NCBI GenBank assembly: GCA_963643505.1
Contig: CAVIKF010000005.1
Coordinates: 1-64,000, forward strand
Source: CAVEFW01 sp963643505
Lineage (GTDB): Bacteria; Actinomycetota; Coriobacteriia; Coriobacteriales; Eggerthellaceae
Direction: 5' to 3'
Length of the DNA: 64,000 bases
Position numbers and translations under genes: made by a program. Position 1 is the stretch's first letter, and each line of letters starts with the position of its first letter. The notes beneath the pieces are model-generated. The model was not told where the DNA came from. It saw only the letters and a program-made list of their open reading frames with translations, and ran no database searches. Of the stretch, positions 51,376 to 59,958 are shown piece by piece.

Positions 51376-51463
51376 TGTTTTCATGGACAGCTGAATAAAC
51401 ACCCTCGAAATAAAAGGTTACGCGTCTTTGCGCTCTTGCAAAGACCGCGAGGAGGTGAAATGT

Positions 51464-52132
51464 ATGGAAATGGAGATAACAGAGAGGCAACGCAGGAAGC
51501 TGCAACGAGCCGCTGATATCACCAGCATTCAGATGCTTATGGCCAGATATATCGACTACATGGGCAAGATGGATGCTGCTGACATTTTCGACAATTTATT
51601 TGTCGAAGGAGACGATGAAGTCAGCATTGAGCTTTTCGACGGTGGCGAGTATTGCGGCGAGGCCCATGTTCGCGCCTTTCTCGATGCCTACGACAAGTAC
51701 TTGGCGGACCCAACCGACAAGAGGGGGTGGATGGAGCTCCAGCTTCTTTGTACCCCTTACGTGAAGCTCACCGAGGATGGCGAGAAGGCCGTAGGGACTT
51801 GGAGCCTTTTCTGCCCGTCTGCCAAGCAAGCAGCTCCTTATCCCTGTGATGTCCAAAAGCTGACCGCCGTCTGGGTTGGCGGAAAGTATATCTGCGAATT
51901 TCGCAAGGTAGACGATCGATGGAAGATTCTAAAGATTCGAGCCATCGCGTACCTGAGGAGCGCGTTCGAACTCGGATGGGTCCGCCAGGCTGATTGCTTG
52001 TCTGCCCCTGTTCTTCCCGGTATGACGCCCGATCATCCTTCACGTTCGTACTTGTACAACTTTGATTACGGCATGGGCAACGGAGGCATTGAGTGGGGTC
52101 CGTATCTGCCCGAAGACGGCGAGTATCGGTAG
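51464..52132 (+). CDS. NTF2/SnoaL-like protein, paralog 2
   Basis: A 222-residue paralog of the protein at 50542. It shares ADITSIQMLMARYIDYMGKMDAADIFDNLF, TDKRGWMELQ (compare SDKRGWLDF), a Trp-rich end of the fold (RWKILKI) and the C-terminal motif SYLYNFDYGMGNGGIEWGPYLPEDG, quoted in part. The start at 51464 is set by GGAGGTG; an upstream ATG lacks support. It has its own promoter, and the third paralog follows after nine bases. Substrate unknown. Confidence 0.82.
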   Translation: MEMEITERQRRKLQRAADITSIQMLMARYIDYMGKMDAADIFDNLFVEGDDEVSIELFDGGEYCGEAHVRAFLDAYDKYLADPTDKRGWMELQLLCTPYVKLTEDGEKAVGTWSLFCPSAKQAAPYPCDVQKLTAVWVGGKYICEFRKVDDRWKILKIRAIAYLRSAFELGWVRQADCLSAPVLPGMTPDHPSRSYLYNFDYGMGNGGIEWGPYLPEDGEYR

Positions 52133-52141
52133 GAGGCTCTT

Positions 52142-52830
52142 ATGAAAATGGAGAAAGAACAGCTAGACAGGATGCTTCGTGCGGCCGATATCGTAGAGAT
52201 TGAAATGATCCAAGGCAAGTACCTTGCGATGCTCGACCAGCTTGACTTTTTGGGTATCTACGACCTTATGGCCAAGGACCACCCTGAGATCTCCTACGAG
52301 ATGGTCGAGGACGGAGCCTATATCGGCCCCGAGAACGTGGCAAAGTACATGAAGAGCGTTCACGACAACAACCGCAACAATCCGAAGAAGATGCGCGGTT
52401 GGGTTGGCCTTCAGTATCTCTACACTCCGCGCATCGTGCTCAATGAGGCCGGTACGCGCGCTCGTGCGCAATTCAATCAGATGAGCCCGCATGCTATGCG
52501 CGTTAGTCCCTACCCTGGAAACGGACAGCACTGCACGGCGTATTGGTTCATCGGCAAGTACGATAACGAGTACATTAAAATTGACGACGAATGGAAGCTC
52601 CTAAAGACGCACATCATTGCGTTCTCGCGTACACCGTACGATGAGGGTTGGATCAAAGATCCCGATGCTCGTCGTATCTATCATCCAAACGCAGAGCCCC
52701 CCAAACGCTTCCGCGCGTCTACTCCTACCACTCTGACGCCGTGTACACGGCGAACGGCAGTTGGAATTGGGGACCGCACCTGCCAAAGGACGGACTGCCT
52801 GACGACCAGATGGAATTCGGGTGGGAATAA
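52142..52830 (+). CDS. NTF2/SnoaL-like protein, paralog 3, frameshifted near its 3' end
   Basis: The first 185 codons give an ordinary paralog (ADIVEIEMIQGKYLAMLDQ, KMRGWVGLQYLY, DEWKLLKTHIIAFSRTPYDEGWI). At a run of six C (52697-52702) the frame shifts: staying in frame gives a basic, unrelated tail ending at 52891, whereas the -1 frame gives RVYSYHSDAVYTANGSWNWG and PHLPKDG, matching the ends of paralogs 1 and 2, and stops at 52830. That stop overlaps the next start (TAATG), further support for the -1 frame. It may be a real mutation, a sequencing indel or programmed slippage. Confidence 0.78.
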
Positions 52831-53789
52831 TGTCTGTTCCAATGCGGCACGTCCCAGCACAATTGGCCTCTTTGACGACAATCGAAGCTGAAGTCAAATA
52901 TGACCTTGGCGCTGGCGGACGCGTACCGTCTCTTGAAGGCCCCGTGTTTGACCGTGAAGGCAACTTTTACTGTTGCCGGACCGGGATGAACAACACCTTC
53001 ATCAAGAAGATTACTCCTGACGGCGAGGTGTCGGATTTTTGCCATATAACCGAAGGAATGGTTATCGGCCTGGCTTTCCACAAAGATGGACGCATGTTTG
53101 CGACCGATATGGTGAGGGGAAGCCTAAGGCAGATTTCGCCGTCGGGGGAGATATTGTGCGAGACCCTGCTTCATGATGAGACAGGCGCGTCGCTTCGTTG
53201 CGACTGCATGGTTTTTGACGAAGACGGCTCGTTGTTTATGACCGACCTTCGCGGCACGATTTGCAGCCGTGGGGGCGGTATATGGAAGCTTACCCCTGAA
53301 GACAACTATCAAAGTGCGAAGCTCGTGCTTGGAAACATGGCCTCCCCGAACGGCATCGTTATGAGTCGCTCGTTGGAGGGGCCGCGTTGGGACTCCGACG
53401 CTTTATGGATAGGAGAAAGTGCCAGCAACTCGATCATCCGTGTCTGTCTCTCGAAGGACCACGAGATTGAGCATAAGCAATATTCACCCATCCCCGTGTT
53501 CAACAATCCTGGAAAGCCCAACATAGACACCATCTGCATGGATGATGATGGAAACATCTATGCAGCTGTGATGTTTGGCGGGCGTGTTGTCGTGTTGGAC
53601 TCAGAAGGGACACCGCTGTTCAACGTGCTTGTCCCCGGCTTTCGAAATTGGAAGCTGCAATACACCCCCAATCTCGTCATCCACCCGAAGCGGCCGGAGT
53701 GTTATCTGCTCGCTTCGGACGACGAGCGTGCGGTTGTCCTCATCTTCCCCGCTCTTGCTAAGAGCCAAAAGCTCTTCGCAAATCTATAA
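52830..53789 (+). CDS. SMP-30/gluconolactonase-like beta-propeller protein
   Basis: A 319-residue protein with repeated beta-propeller blades: SLEGPVFDREGNFYC (typical metal-ligand Glu), GLAFHKDGRMFATDMVRG, CDCMVFDEDGSLFMTDLRG, MASPNGIVMSRS and DTICMDDDGNIYAAVMFGG. The family includes lactonases and strictosidine synthase-like enzymes. The start at ATG 52830 overlaps the (frameshifted) stop of the preceding gene; two upstream in-frame ATGs are less likely. It may act on the same compound as the NTF2-like proteins. Confidence 0.8.
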   Translation: MSVPMRHVPAQLASLTTIEAEVKYDLGAGGRVPSLEGPVFDREGNFYCCRTGMNNTFIKKITPDGEVSDFCHITEGMVIGLAFHKDGRMFATDMVRGSLRQISPSGEILCETLLHDETGASLRCDCMVFDEDGSLFMTDLRGTICSRGGGIWKLTPEDNYQSAKLVLGNMASPNGIVMSRSLEGPRWDSDALWIGESASNSIIRVCLSKDHEIEHKQYSPIPVFNNPGKPNIDTICMDDDGNIYAAVMFGGRVVVLDSEGTPLFNVLVPGFRNWKLQYTPNLVIHPKRPECYLLASDDERAVVLIFPALAKSQKLFANL

Positions 53790-53801
53790 GAGGAGGAAAT
53801 T

Positions 53802-55118
53802 ATGCTAACGACCCCTGTAGTTACTGCTTTAGTCGTTATTTGCCTTGTTGTTTGCATCGTTGTTGGCAACGTGAAAAAGGTCAACGTAGGCCTTATGGCC
53901 ATGGCCTGTGCCTGGATCATTGCATGTTGGTTTGGTGGTGTTTTTGCCTCCAAGGTCACAGCTTTGTTCCCGACCAAAATCGTCATGTATCTGATTTGCA
54001 TCACGTTCTTCTACGGATTCGCAATTTCCACGGGAACCATGCAAAACATTGGCGACAAGATTGTTTACGCGTTTCGTAACCACATTAAGCTCATACCGTT
54101 TGCCATCCCGCTGGGTGCACTTATCATCGCTGGCTGCGGCGGTGGCGGTCTCATGGGTGTCATCGTTATGGCTCCCATTGCCTTCATGCTCGCTCAGCGC
54201 ATCAACATGAATCCACTTCTGGCGCTTAGCGGCGTCTTGATGATTGCACCCGTTGGTGGCACGACGTTTTGGAGTGTCGGCGGTGTCGCTTCCCTGGGCG
54301 TTGCGAGCCAAACATTTGATTCTGACGTAGCGCTGTCGATGGTTCAGACGCACTCTCTCGCATACATCGTCGTGGCGTTCTCTTTCTATTTGGTTCTATA
54401 CCTCGTGCTAAAGGGCTGGAAGGTCAGCGGTGACCTTACGAACGTCAAGAAGCCGGAAAAGATGACCAAAAATCAAAAGATCACGCTTTGGATGATCATC
54501 GTCATGATTGCTCTTACTGCAATCCCTGGCCTCATCAATATCTTTGCCCCGAACCCTGTTACGAAGTACCTCGCCAACTACGTATTCGAGATACAGGTCA
54601 TGTGCCTGATCCTTGGTACGGTTTGCTCCCTTCTGGGCATCGCCGATCCTATGGATATCATCAAGAACCAAATTCCTTGGAACCTTATCCTTGTCATCGG
54701 CGGTGTCGGCACGCTCGTTGGTGTTGCCACGATGTATGGAGTTACCGATATGGTCGCTTCGTTCATCGGCTCTAACGTCTCTGGCAACGCTGCCGTCACT
54801 CTCATGGCTGCCATCGGTGGCATTATGAGTCTCTTCACCGATGGTCTGGGCGTTGGTCTTCCGACCTTCTACCCCATGATCCCCACTATCTCGGAGGCAG
54901 CTGGCATTGGCGTCACCCCGCTGTTCGTAGCCTTCACCATGGGTACGTGGATTACCGCTATGAGTCCTCTGTCTTCTTCCGGAGCCTTGGGGCTGAGCTT
55001 TGCCCCTGAGGGTGTTGACAAGAACAAGCTGTTCGTAAAGCAGCTCGTTGTCGCTATCTGCTACGGCGCATGGGAAGTTATTTTTGCTGCCCTTGGCTTC
55101 TTCACTTTGTTTGCTTAA
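53802..55118 (+). CDS. MatC-like carboxylate permease
   Basis: A 438-residue membrane protein with about eleven to twelve helices and a Gly-rich segment AGCGGGGLMGVIVMAP. Its N-terminal half resembles the dicarboxylate carrier MatC N-terminal family; the two inverted halves are like the ion transporter superfamily of Na+/dicarboxylate carriers. It follows the beta-propeller gene after 12 bp with AGAGGAGG in front. It is the last gene of the LysR-linked cluster, so it probably imports the compound that the cluster degrades. Confidence 0.8.
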   Translation: MLTTPVVTALVVICLVVCIVVGNVKKVNVGLMAMACAWIIACWFGGVFASKVTALFPTKIVMYLICITFFYGFAISTGTMQNIGDKIVYAFRNHIKLIPFAIPLGALIIAGCGGGGLMGVIVMAPIAFMLAQRINMNPLLALSGVLMIAPVGGTTFWSVGGVASLGVASQTFDSDVALSMVQTHSLAYIVVAFSFYLVLYLVLKGWKVSGDLTNVKKPEKMTKNQKITLWMIIVMIALTAIPGLINIFAPNPVTKYLANYVFEIQVMCLILGTVCSLLGIADPMDIIKNQIPWNLILVIGGVGTLVGVATMYGVTDMVASFIGSNVSGNAAVTLMAAIGGIMSLFTDGLGVGLPTFYPMIPTISEAAGIGVTPLFVAFTMGTWITAMSPLSSSGALGLSFAPEGVDKNKLFVKQLVVAICYGAWEVIFAALGFFTLFA

Positions 55119-55148
55119 AGGGTAAAACCTGATTCCTGGTTCATGATC

Positions 55149-55192
55149 GAGCCGCTGGAGGTTGCGTTTGCAACTTCTAGCGGCTCTTGTTC
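55149..55192 (+). terminator. Terminator of the NTF2 cluster operon
   Basis: A 17-bp stem with two G-T pairs (GAGCCGCTGGAGGTTGC / GCAACTTCTAGCGGCTC) and a 4-base loop, followed by TTGTTCTT. Confidence 0.88.
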
Positions 55193-55272
55193 TTAAGATC
55201 GCATGAGGTGCATTCTCGCTGTTTACGAACAAGCTAGTCCAGCCCTTATATGGGGCGATAAGCATATAAACG

Positions 55273-55314
55273 AAAAAGCTCCGACATGGGGGCTATGAAT
55301 TCCCATATCGGAGC
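55273..55314 (-). terminator. Terminator facing the PNPOx-like gene
   Basis: GCTCCGACATGGG / CCCATATCGGAGC (13-bp stem with one mismatch), followed on the minus strand by T5. About 140 bp beyond the gene end; nothing else is seen in 55193-55450. Confidence 0.75.
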
Positions 55315-55450
55315 ACGAGAGAGAGGGCATCGAGCCCTATTTTGTCAAGCTTTCGCAAGCTAAACAAAGCAAACTGAACAATCTATCTACGGGTGAACGC
55401 GAAAATCCACCTGAAGAGTGTTAGCCAGCGGCTTTCCGAGACACTCAGGA

Positions 55451-55867
55451 CTAGAGCGCTTCCGTGCGCGTAACGACCATCGCGTTCTCGATCCATTGCA
55501 CCGTCCCGTTCTCGAGGGCGATGATGCCCATCTCCCAACCGTTTTTCTCATAGGTGGCCTTGAGATGGGGGGCGATCTCGAAGCATCGGTCAACCAAGGC
55601 GGGATCGTCTTTGATGGCGGCAGTGGCGGTGACGCGAATCCATGTCTTTCCGTCGTAGGCGGCGAGTTGCACCTTCGGGTTCGCTTGGATTTGCTTGAAG
55701 GCCGCCTTGAAGGTGCCTATCCCCAAGTACAACTTATCGTCGACCACCATCTTGAAGCCCAAGGGGCGAAGTGCTGGCTGGTCGCCATCGACGGTGGCAA
55801 GGAAAAAGGCCCCACCATTTGCAGAGACGTTCGTCAAAAAGGATGTGACTTCCTCAACTACAGACAT
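55451..55867 (-). CDS. Pyridoxamine 5'-phosphate oxidase-like flavoprotein
   Basis: A 138-residue single-domain split-barrel protein. FFLATVDGDQPALRPLGF and KLYLGIGTFKAAFKQIQANPKVQLAAYDG match PNPOx-like FMN or F420 proteins of anaerobes. The start at 55867 is preceded by GGAAGGAAGG. Not the biosynthetic PdxH, as it is too short and lacks its motifs. It stands alone, divergent from the TetR gene. Confidence 0.82.
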   Translation of the reverse strand: MSVVEEVTSFLTNVSANGGAFFLATVDGDQPALRPLGFKMVVDDKLYLGIGTFKAAFKQIQANPKVQLAAYDGKTWIRVTATAAIKDDPALVDRCFEIAPHLKATYEKNGWEMGIIALENGTVQWIENAMVVTRTEAL

Positions 55868-56171
55868 ACGAATACCTTCCTTCCAATTAAGACATTTTCA
55901 CTCTAACTGATGGGTGAATGTGGGTCGTTAGCCATTATCGGAAAACCACCCGTTTCATACACCGATCGTTATGTTTGATAATAGTTGCACGAAAAGGGGA
56001 GACCAAACTCGCTATCTGGTAAGATATCAGATGTTGGTTTGCGAGTCCACCAAGTATAGCCAAGAGGACAATCGCGGTTTTTATAGGCGGATTCATAAAT
56101 ATGGCTAATTTCGATAAAACGACTCGTGCCGAGTGGCACATGCCGAGACGCTGACGATTGGAAAGCAGAAG

Positions 56172-56876
56172 ATGGCCAAGCGCCGTGATGTGAAAGAAGA
56201 TATCGCCCGCGCGTACATGGAGAGAGCGGCGCACGGGGATCGGGACAAGATTCGTGTCTTGGACCTCGTGGAGGAGGTCGGTGTCAACAAGAACACGTTT
56301 TACTACCATTTCGCCTCGCGCCAAAGTGTCGCATATTGGATTATTCGCAAAGACATAGCCCAGGTGATTGAGGAAAACTTCGATCCGGAATACCACGTGT
56401 TCGTCAACCTCGAGACGTTTCCTGAAAAAAAGGACGCCTTTGCGGATCTGCCTTACTACGTCCGCGTTCCGCGAGGGGCGCGCATGTTGGACCAGGGTGC
56501 TTTCATAAAGCTGCTCGTCATGAAACTTCGTGAGAACCAAGCGTACTACCGAAGCTGTTTCCAGGGTGACAACATAGAAAATACGTCGAACTACCTTGAC
56601 ATGCTGTATCGCCCCGCGATGCTTGAGGATGTGGACTTCATAGCGGACGGTCGCTATATTCCGTCTGCGACGAAGGATTTCCTCGCGAGCTGCATGATGA
56701 ACATCAACTTCGGGATTATCAAGGATTTCGCATGCAAGACGCGACTTCCCAAGGGGCTTTTCGACGACGAAGACAATCCTTTTTGGAACTATGCCGCAGA
56801 GTCGCTCCACGAGGGTCTGCGGAGCCATCCGATTATGAACAGGCGGTATATGTCGGGAAAGCTCGGCTTCTTCTAG
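56172..56876 (+). CDS. TetR-family-like transcriptional regulator
   Basis: A 234-residue regulator. The N-terminal helix-turn-helix reads VKEDIARAYMERAAHGDRDKIRVLDLVEEVGVNKNTFYYHFASRQSVAYWI in pieces, a TetR pattern with NTFYYHF in the recognition helix. The rest is helical. The start is taken at 56172 behind GGAAAG; a GTG at 56133 would add 13 residues. It converges on the acyl-CoA dehydrogenase gene. Upstream (56010-56060) there is an inverted repeat ACTCGC ... GCGAGT enclosing ATCTG ... CAGAT. Confidence 0.8.
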   Translation: MAKRRDVKEDIARAYMERAAHGDRDKIRVLDLVEEVGVNKNTFYYHFASRQSVAYWIIRKDIAQVIEENFDPEYHVFVNLETFPEKKDAFADLPYYVRVPRGARMLDQGAFIKLLVMKLRENQAYYRSCFQGDNIENTSNYLDMLYRPAMLEDVDFIADGRYIPSATKDFLASCMMNINFGIIKDFACKTRLPKGLFDDEDNPFWNYAAESLHEGLRSHPIMNRRYMSGKLGFF

Positions 56877-56931
56877 CAAGCTAGATCGGCGTTTGAGACA
56901 ATTGGTCGGGTGCTTTTGGACCGCGAGTCTT

Positions 56932-58137
56932 CTAGAGCTTTCCTTCGCGGTAGTTGCTCGCGATGCGTTTCGCGCATATCTTCACCATGACCTCGTCGGT
57001 GCCCTGCGCGATTTGGTTTCCGCGGCAATCGTTGAGGATCCGCCCAGCGCGTGAGAGTTGCGTATAGCCTAATCCTCCCTGGATCTGCATCGACTCGGAG
57101 GCGATTTTCGTGGCCATTTTGGGAACCATGCGCTTTGCAAGTGCCGCAGACAGTTTGAAGGCCATGTTCGCCTCGTGATCGGCAAAACCCACGCAGGCCT
57201 CGTACTTATCGGCCGCCTCGTAGACGGCGCTGCGCATCGCCCTGATGCCGACCTCCATGTCGGTGAGTTTCTCTTGGATTTGGGCGAGGTCTATAAGGAG
57301 CTTGCCGCCGCTTTCCCTTTTCGAGGCGTAACGGACTGCGTCGTCCATTGCGGCCTCGGCCAAACCCAGTGAGGAAGCGCACAGGAGAGTGCGTCCGATA
57401 TCGAGACTCGGCATGATGGCCTTGTTCGCCGAGCCACGGTGCTTGAGGATGTGGCTCGGCTCGAGCTCCACATCGTCAAAATGGATGATTGCCTGTGGCA
57501 CCAGTTTTTGCCCGGCGCTTTCGATGGGAAAGACGTTTACGCCTTTGATGTTTCGTGGGATGAGCCAAAACGTCAGAGAGGATCCAGGAAGCGACTCGTC
57601 GACGTCCCTGGCGAGGACCAGGATGTAGGGAGCAAAAAGGCCGTTGCTGACGTAGGTCTTCGTTCCGTTGAGGAGGATCTTGTCGCCAACGGTCGCCGCG
57701 GTTGTCTGTACCGCGAAGAGGTCGGAGCCCGAAAATGGTTCCGTCATCGCCTCGGAGAACCCCGCTGCTCCCGTGGTGGTAATCATTTCCTCGACGAGTT
57801 CGAGCTGGCGTTCGCCGCCGAGTACGCGGATGACGTGCATGCTCAAGTAGTGCGAGAGGACGGGCAGGAGCGCGCCCGCGGCGCGGTGAAGCTCCTCGAT
57901 TATGTAGACCTGCGTCTTGAGGTCGGTTAGCGATCCGCCGAGCTCCACGGGAAGACCCAGGCGCCCGAGATCGCTTGCGTAGAACTCCTTGAGCACGGTT
58001 GCGGGCATGCCTTGCTCCTGGTACCAAATCTTTATCTCGTTTTCGTCGAAGTGCTTGCGTGCGAACTTCCTGACGAGTGCTGCAATTTCGGATTTCGATA
58101 CGTGTGCGTAGTTGTCTCTTTGTGTTTTTTCGGCCAT
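56932..58137 (-). CDS. Acyl-CoA dehydrogenase-like flavoprotein without the usual catalytic Glu
   Basis: A 401-residue protein with the acyl-CoA dehydrogenase order: N-terminal helices, GAAGFSEAMTEPFSGSDL (FAD region), KTYVSNGLFAPYILVLAR, FDDVELEPSHILKHRG, and the C-terminal GGLGYTQLSRAGRILNDCRGNQIAQGTDEVMV in pieces. The catalytic Glu usually found in YEGT at this place is Gln here (IAQGTDE). Related CaiA-type enzymes that reduce enoyl-CoA, and some others, also lack it, so the direction or base may differ. It is monocistronic, with its substrate unknown. Confidence 0.85.
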   Translation of the reverse strand: MAEKTQRDNYAHVSKSEIAALVRKFARKHFDENEIKIWYQEQGMPATVLKEFYASDLGRLGLPVELGGSLTDLKTQVYIIEELHRAAGALLPVLSHYLSMHVIRVLGGERQLELVEEMITTTGAAGFSEAMTEPFSGSDLFAVQTTAATVGDKILLNGTKTYVSNGLFAPYILVLARDVDESLPGSSLTFWLIPRNIKGVNVFPIESAGQKLVPQAIIHFDDVELEPSHILKHRGSANKAIMPSLDIGRTLLCASSLGLAEAAMDDAVRYASKRESGGKLLIDLAQIQEKLTDMEVGIRAMRSAVYEAADKYEACVGFADHEANMAFKLSAALAKRMVPKMATKIASESMQIQGGLGYTQLSRAGRILNDCRGNQIAQGTDEVMVKICAKRIASNYREGKL

Positions 58138-58251
58138 CTTCTCGACTTCGTTCGGGGTTTAGATTTTTTCCAGTTTGAAGCATTGCCACTTTATCGTATC
58201 GGGCAAACAGGTTTTTCCCGTTTGCGACTGTTCCATAAAATGCGCATCAGC

Positions 58252-58257
58252 TATAAT
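58252..58257 (+). promoter_or_regulatory. -10 box of the small membrane protein gene
   Basis: TATAAT with a weak TGTTCC 17 bases upstream. A hairpin GCAAAC / GTTTGC lies nearby at 58203-58225. Confidence 0.5.
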
Positions 58258-58350
58258 GTTTTTGGTTTCTCGGTACATACTATTTTGCGGTGCTGCTCTT
58301 TGTGGCCGCCCGTTCTTTCGTCATGACAATAAGTGCTGAGGAGTTTCATC

Positions 58351-58650
58351 GTGTCTCGTAAGTCATCAAAAAAGGAATCAAAGAAGCTTGCCGAAGAGCT
58401 TGAGGGTTTAAAGGAGATGCGTAAGCGGGGCATCATCCGGTGCGTGTTGGTGTTTGTTGCCGTCATTGCCGTTACCGTCATCCGCCACATCCTCGCCTTG
58501 CAGGGAATCTTTCCTTACGATAACGCCGTCGTCAATGGTGTCATGTACGTCCTCGTGCTCGCGCTCTGCTTTTTCGCAGGTCCTGCCGCTATGTCCATCT
58601 CGCGCATCGGGCGTCAGATCAAGGAGCTTGAGGCGAAATCCCAAAACTAA
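58351..58650 (+). CDS. Small two-helix membrane protein of unknown function
   Basis: A 99-residue protein with a very basic N-terminus (SRKSSKKESKKLAEELEG), two membrane helices (CVLVFVAVIAVTVIRHILAL and VMYVLVLALCFFAGPAAMSI) and a charged C-terminus (KELEAKSQN). The start is GTG with GAGGAG seven bases upstream; a GTG at 58333 is less likely. No family recognised. It lies between two minus-strand genes, so it is transcribed on its own. Confidence 0.65.
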   Translation: MSRKSSKKESKKLAEELEGLKEMRKRGIIRCVLVFVAVIAVTVIRHILALQGIFPYDNAVVNGVMYVLVLALCFFAGPAAMSISRIGRQIKELEAKSQN

Positions 58651-58703
58651 TAGCGCCCACCTTCCTTTCGGCGCTTTGCCTTCCGCCTAACCTTTCGCCC
58701 AAT

Positions 58704-59939
58704 TTAGCTTCGCGAGTCCGTGTTCCCTGCGCCCTTTTCCTCCTCCTGCGCCCTTTTTCGCTTGCCGAGAAACATGATAAACAGGACGAGCGCCAGAGCA
58801 ACTGGGATAATGGCGGAAAAGTACACCGCTGAGTAAGCTTGAACCTCGCTTAAACCTGTCGAGCAAAGTCCGCCCGCTATCGCCCCGCCGATTGTCGGGC
58901 CGAGCAGGTTTCCGAGGTCAAGTCCCGCGTAGTTCGTGTTCGACGCGGCGCCCCTTGACGAGCTTGTCGCCCGAAGCAGCGCCAAGGATTGCAAGAGGGG
59001 GAGCACCGCCCCATATCCGAAGGCGCCAATCGCGGCTGCCAAGAGATACCAGGGTAAGCTGTCTGCCACTCCGATGATGAACAAGGACAAGATAAAGCAT
59101 CCCAAACCGATGGGAATGACCTTGTCAAGCCCGTGTTTGTCCGATAAGACCCCAAAGAGCGGTCGTGTAGCCAAAAGACAAACGGCGTAGACCGTGAAAT
59201 AGTACCCGATCCCCCCAATGCCCCTAAGTCCGCCGTAGATGACGATAAAGGCGGATATGCAGGAAAAGGACGCCGACAAAAGACCACAAAGCAGGGCAGG
59301 AAGGCATGCCTCTTTCGCAAACATGCGCGAGAGTTTGAGCTCGTAGGGCTTGTCGGGCTTTTTGCCCGGCTCCTTCAGGATGAACACGAGCAAGGCGGCG
59401 ATCGCCATGAGCAGCGTCGCGACGTGGAACGTCCACCGGTAGCCGATAATCCCGACAAGCCAAATTCCGAGCGCTGGGCCTACGGCGTTGGCGACGGCGT
59501 AGGCGAGCCCGTACACCGAGACACCCGTACTCATCTTTTCCTTCGGTAACGCCTCGCATGCCATGGTCATCAAGACGGGAGCGGAGCATGCCATGCCCAA
59601 TCCGTGCAGAAGGCGTGAGAACAATAGCAGGGGGATGGCGTCCGAAAAGCTATAGAGAAGCGTGGCAAGCGTTATGGTCAGCGCAGCACAAAAGGCGATG
59701 CGCTTGCGGCTGAACGCGTCGAGGGCTGGACCGAGGAACGGGCGTGCAAGCAACGCCGTGATCGCGAAGGCCCCCGTGACGAAGCCTACGATCTGGGCGG
59801 CAGCTCCGAGGTCGTACGCGTAGAGCGGGATGATCGTATTCATCATAGTTTGCCCGAAGGATTGGAACAAGCTTACGCATATCAGGTTGATATAGGTCGC
59901 GCTCCATATCGTCAGGCGCTTGCCTTGGTTGTCTTTCAT
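58704..59939 (-). CDS. MFS transporter
   Basis: A 411-residue major facilitator with twelve helices. The first half has a loop like ARPFLGPALDAFSRKRI and an SRLLHGLGMACSAPVLM segment; the second half has ARPLFGVLSDKHGLDKVIP-type loops. Such proteins export drugs or move organic acids. It starts 11 bases after the aldo/keto reductase stop, and the doubled ACAGGTAG sequence there supplies its ribosome site, so the two are co-transcribed. Substrate unknown. Confidence 0.85.
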   Translation of the reverse strand: MKDNQGKRLTIWSATYINLICVSLFQSFGQTMMNTIIPLYAYDLGAAAQIVGFVTGAFAITALLARPFLGPALDAFSRKRIAFCAALTITLATLLYSFSDAIPLLLFSRLLHGLGMACSAPVLMTMACEALPKEKMSTGVSVYGLAYAVANAVGPALGIWLVGIIGYRWTFHVATLLMAIAALLVFILKEPGKKPDKPYELKLSRMFAKEACLPALLCGLLSASFSCISAFIVIYGGLRGIGGIGYYFTVYAVCLLATRPLFGVLSDKHGLDKVIPIGLGCFILSLFIIGVADSLPWYLLAAAIGAFGYGAVLPLLQSLALLRATSSSRGAASNTNYAGLDLGNLLGPTIGGAIAGGLCSTGLSEVQAYSAVYFSAIIPVALALVLFIMFLGKRKRAQEEEKGAGNTDSRS

Positions 59940-59942
59940 GCT

Positions 59943-59958
59943 CTACCTGTCTACCTGT
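59943..59958. repeat. 8-bp tandem duplication across the aldo/keto reductase stop codon
   Basis: CTACCTGT at 59943-59950 and 59951-59958; on the minus strand ACAGGTAG twice, the first containing the stop codon TAG. Confidence 0.8.

Noticed and set aside
50542..52830. Assignment of the three NTF2-like genes as bile-acid 7-alpha-dehydratase (BaiE)
   Set aside because: Only the fold is shared; length, C-terminal extension and gene context differ, so no bile-acid function is claimed.
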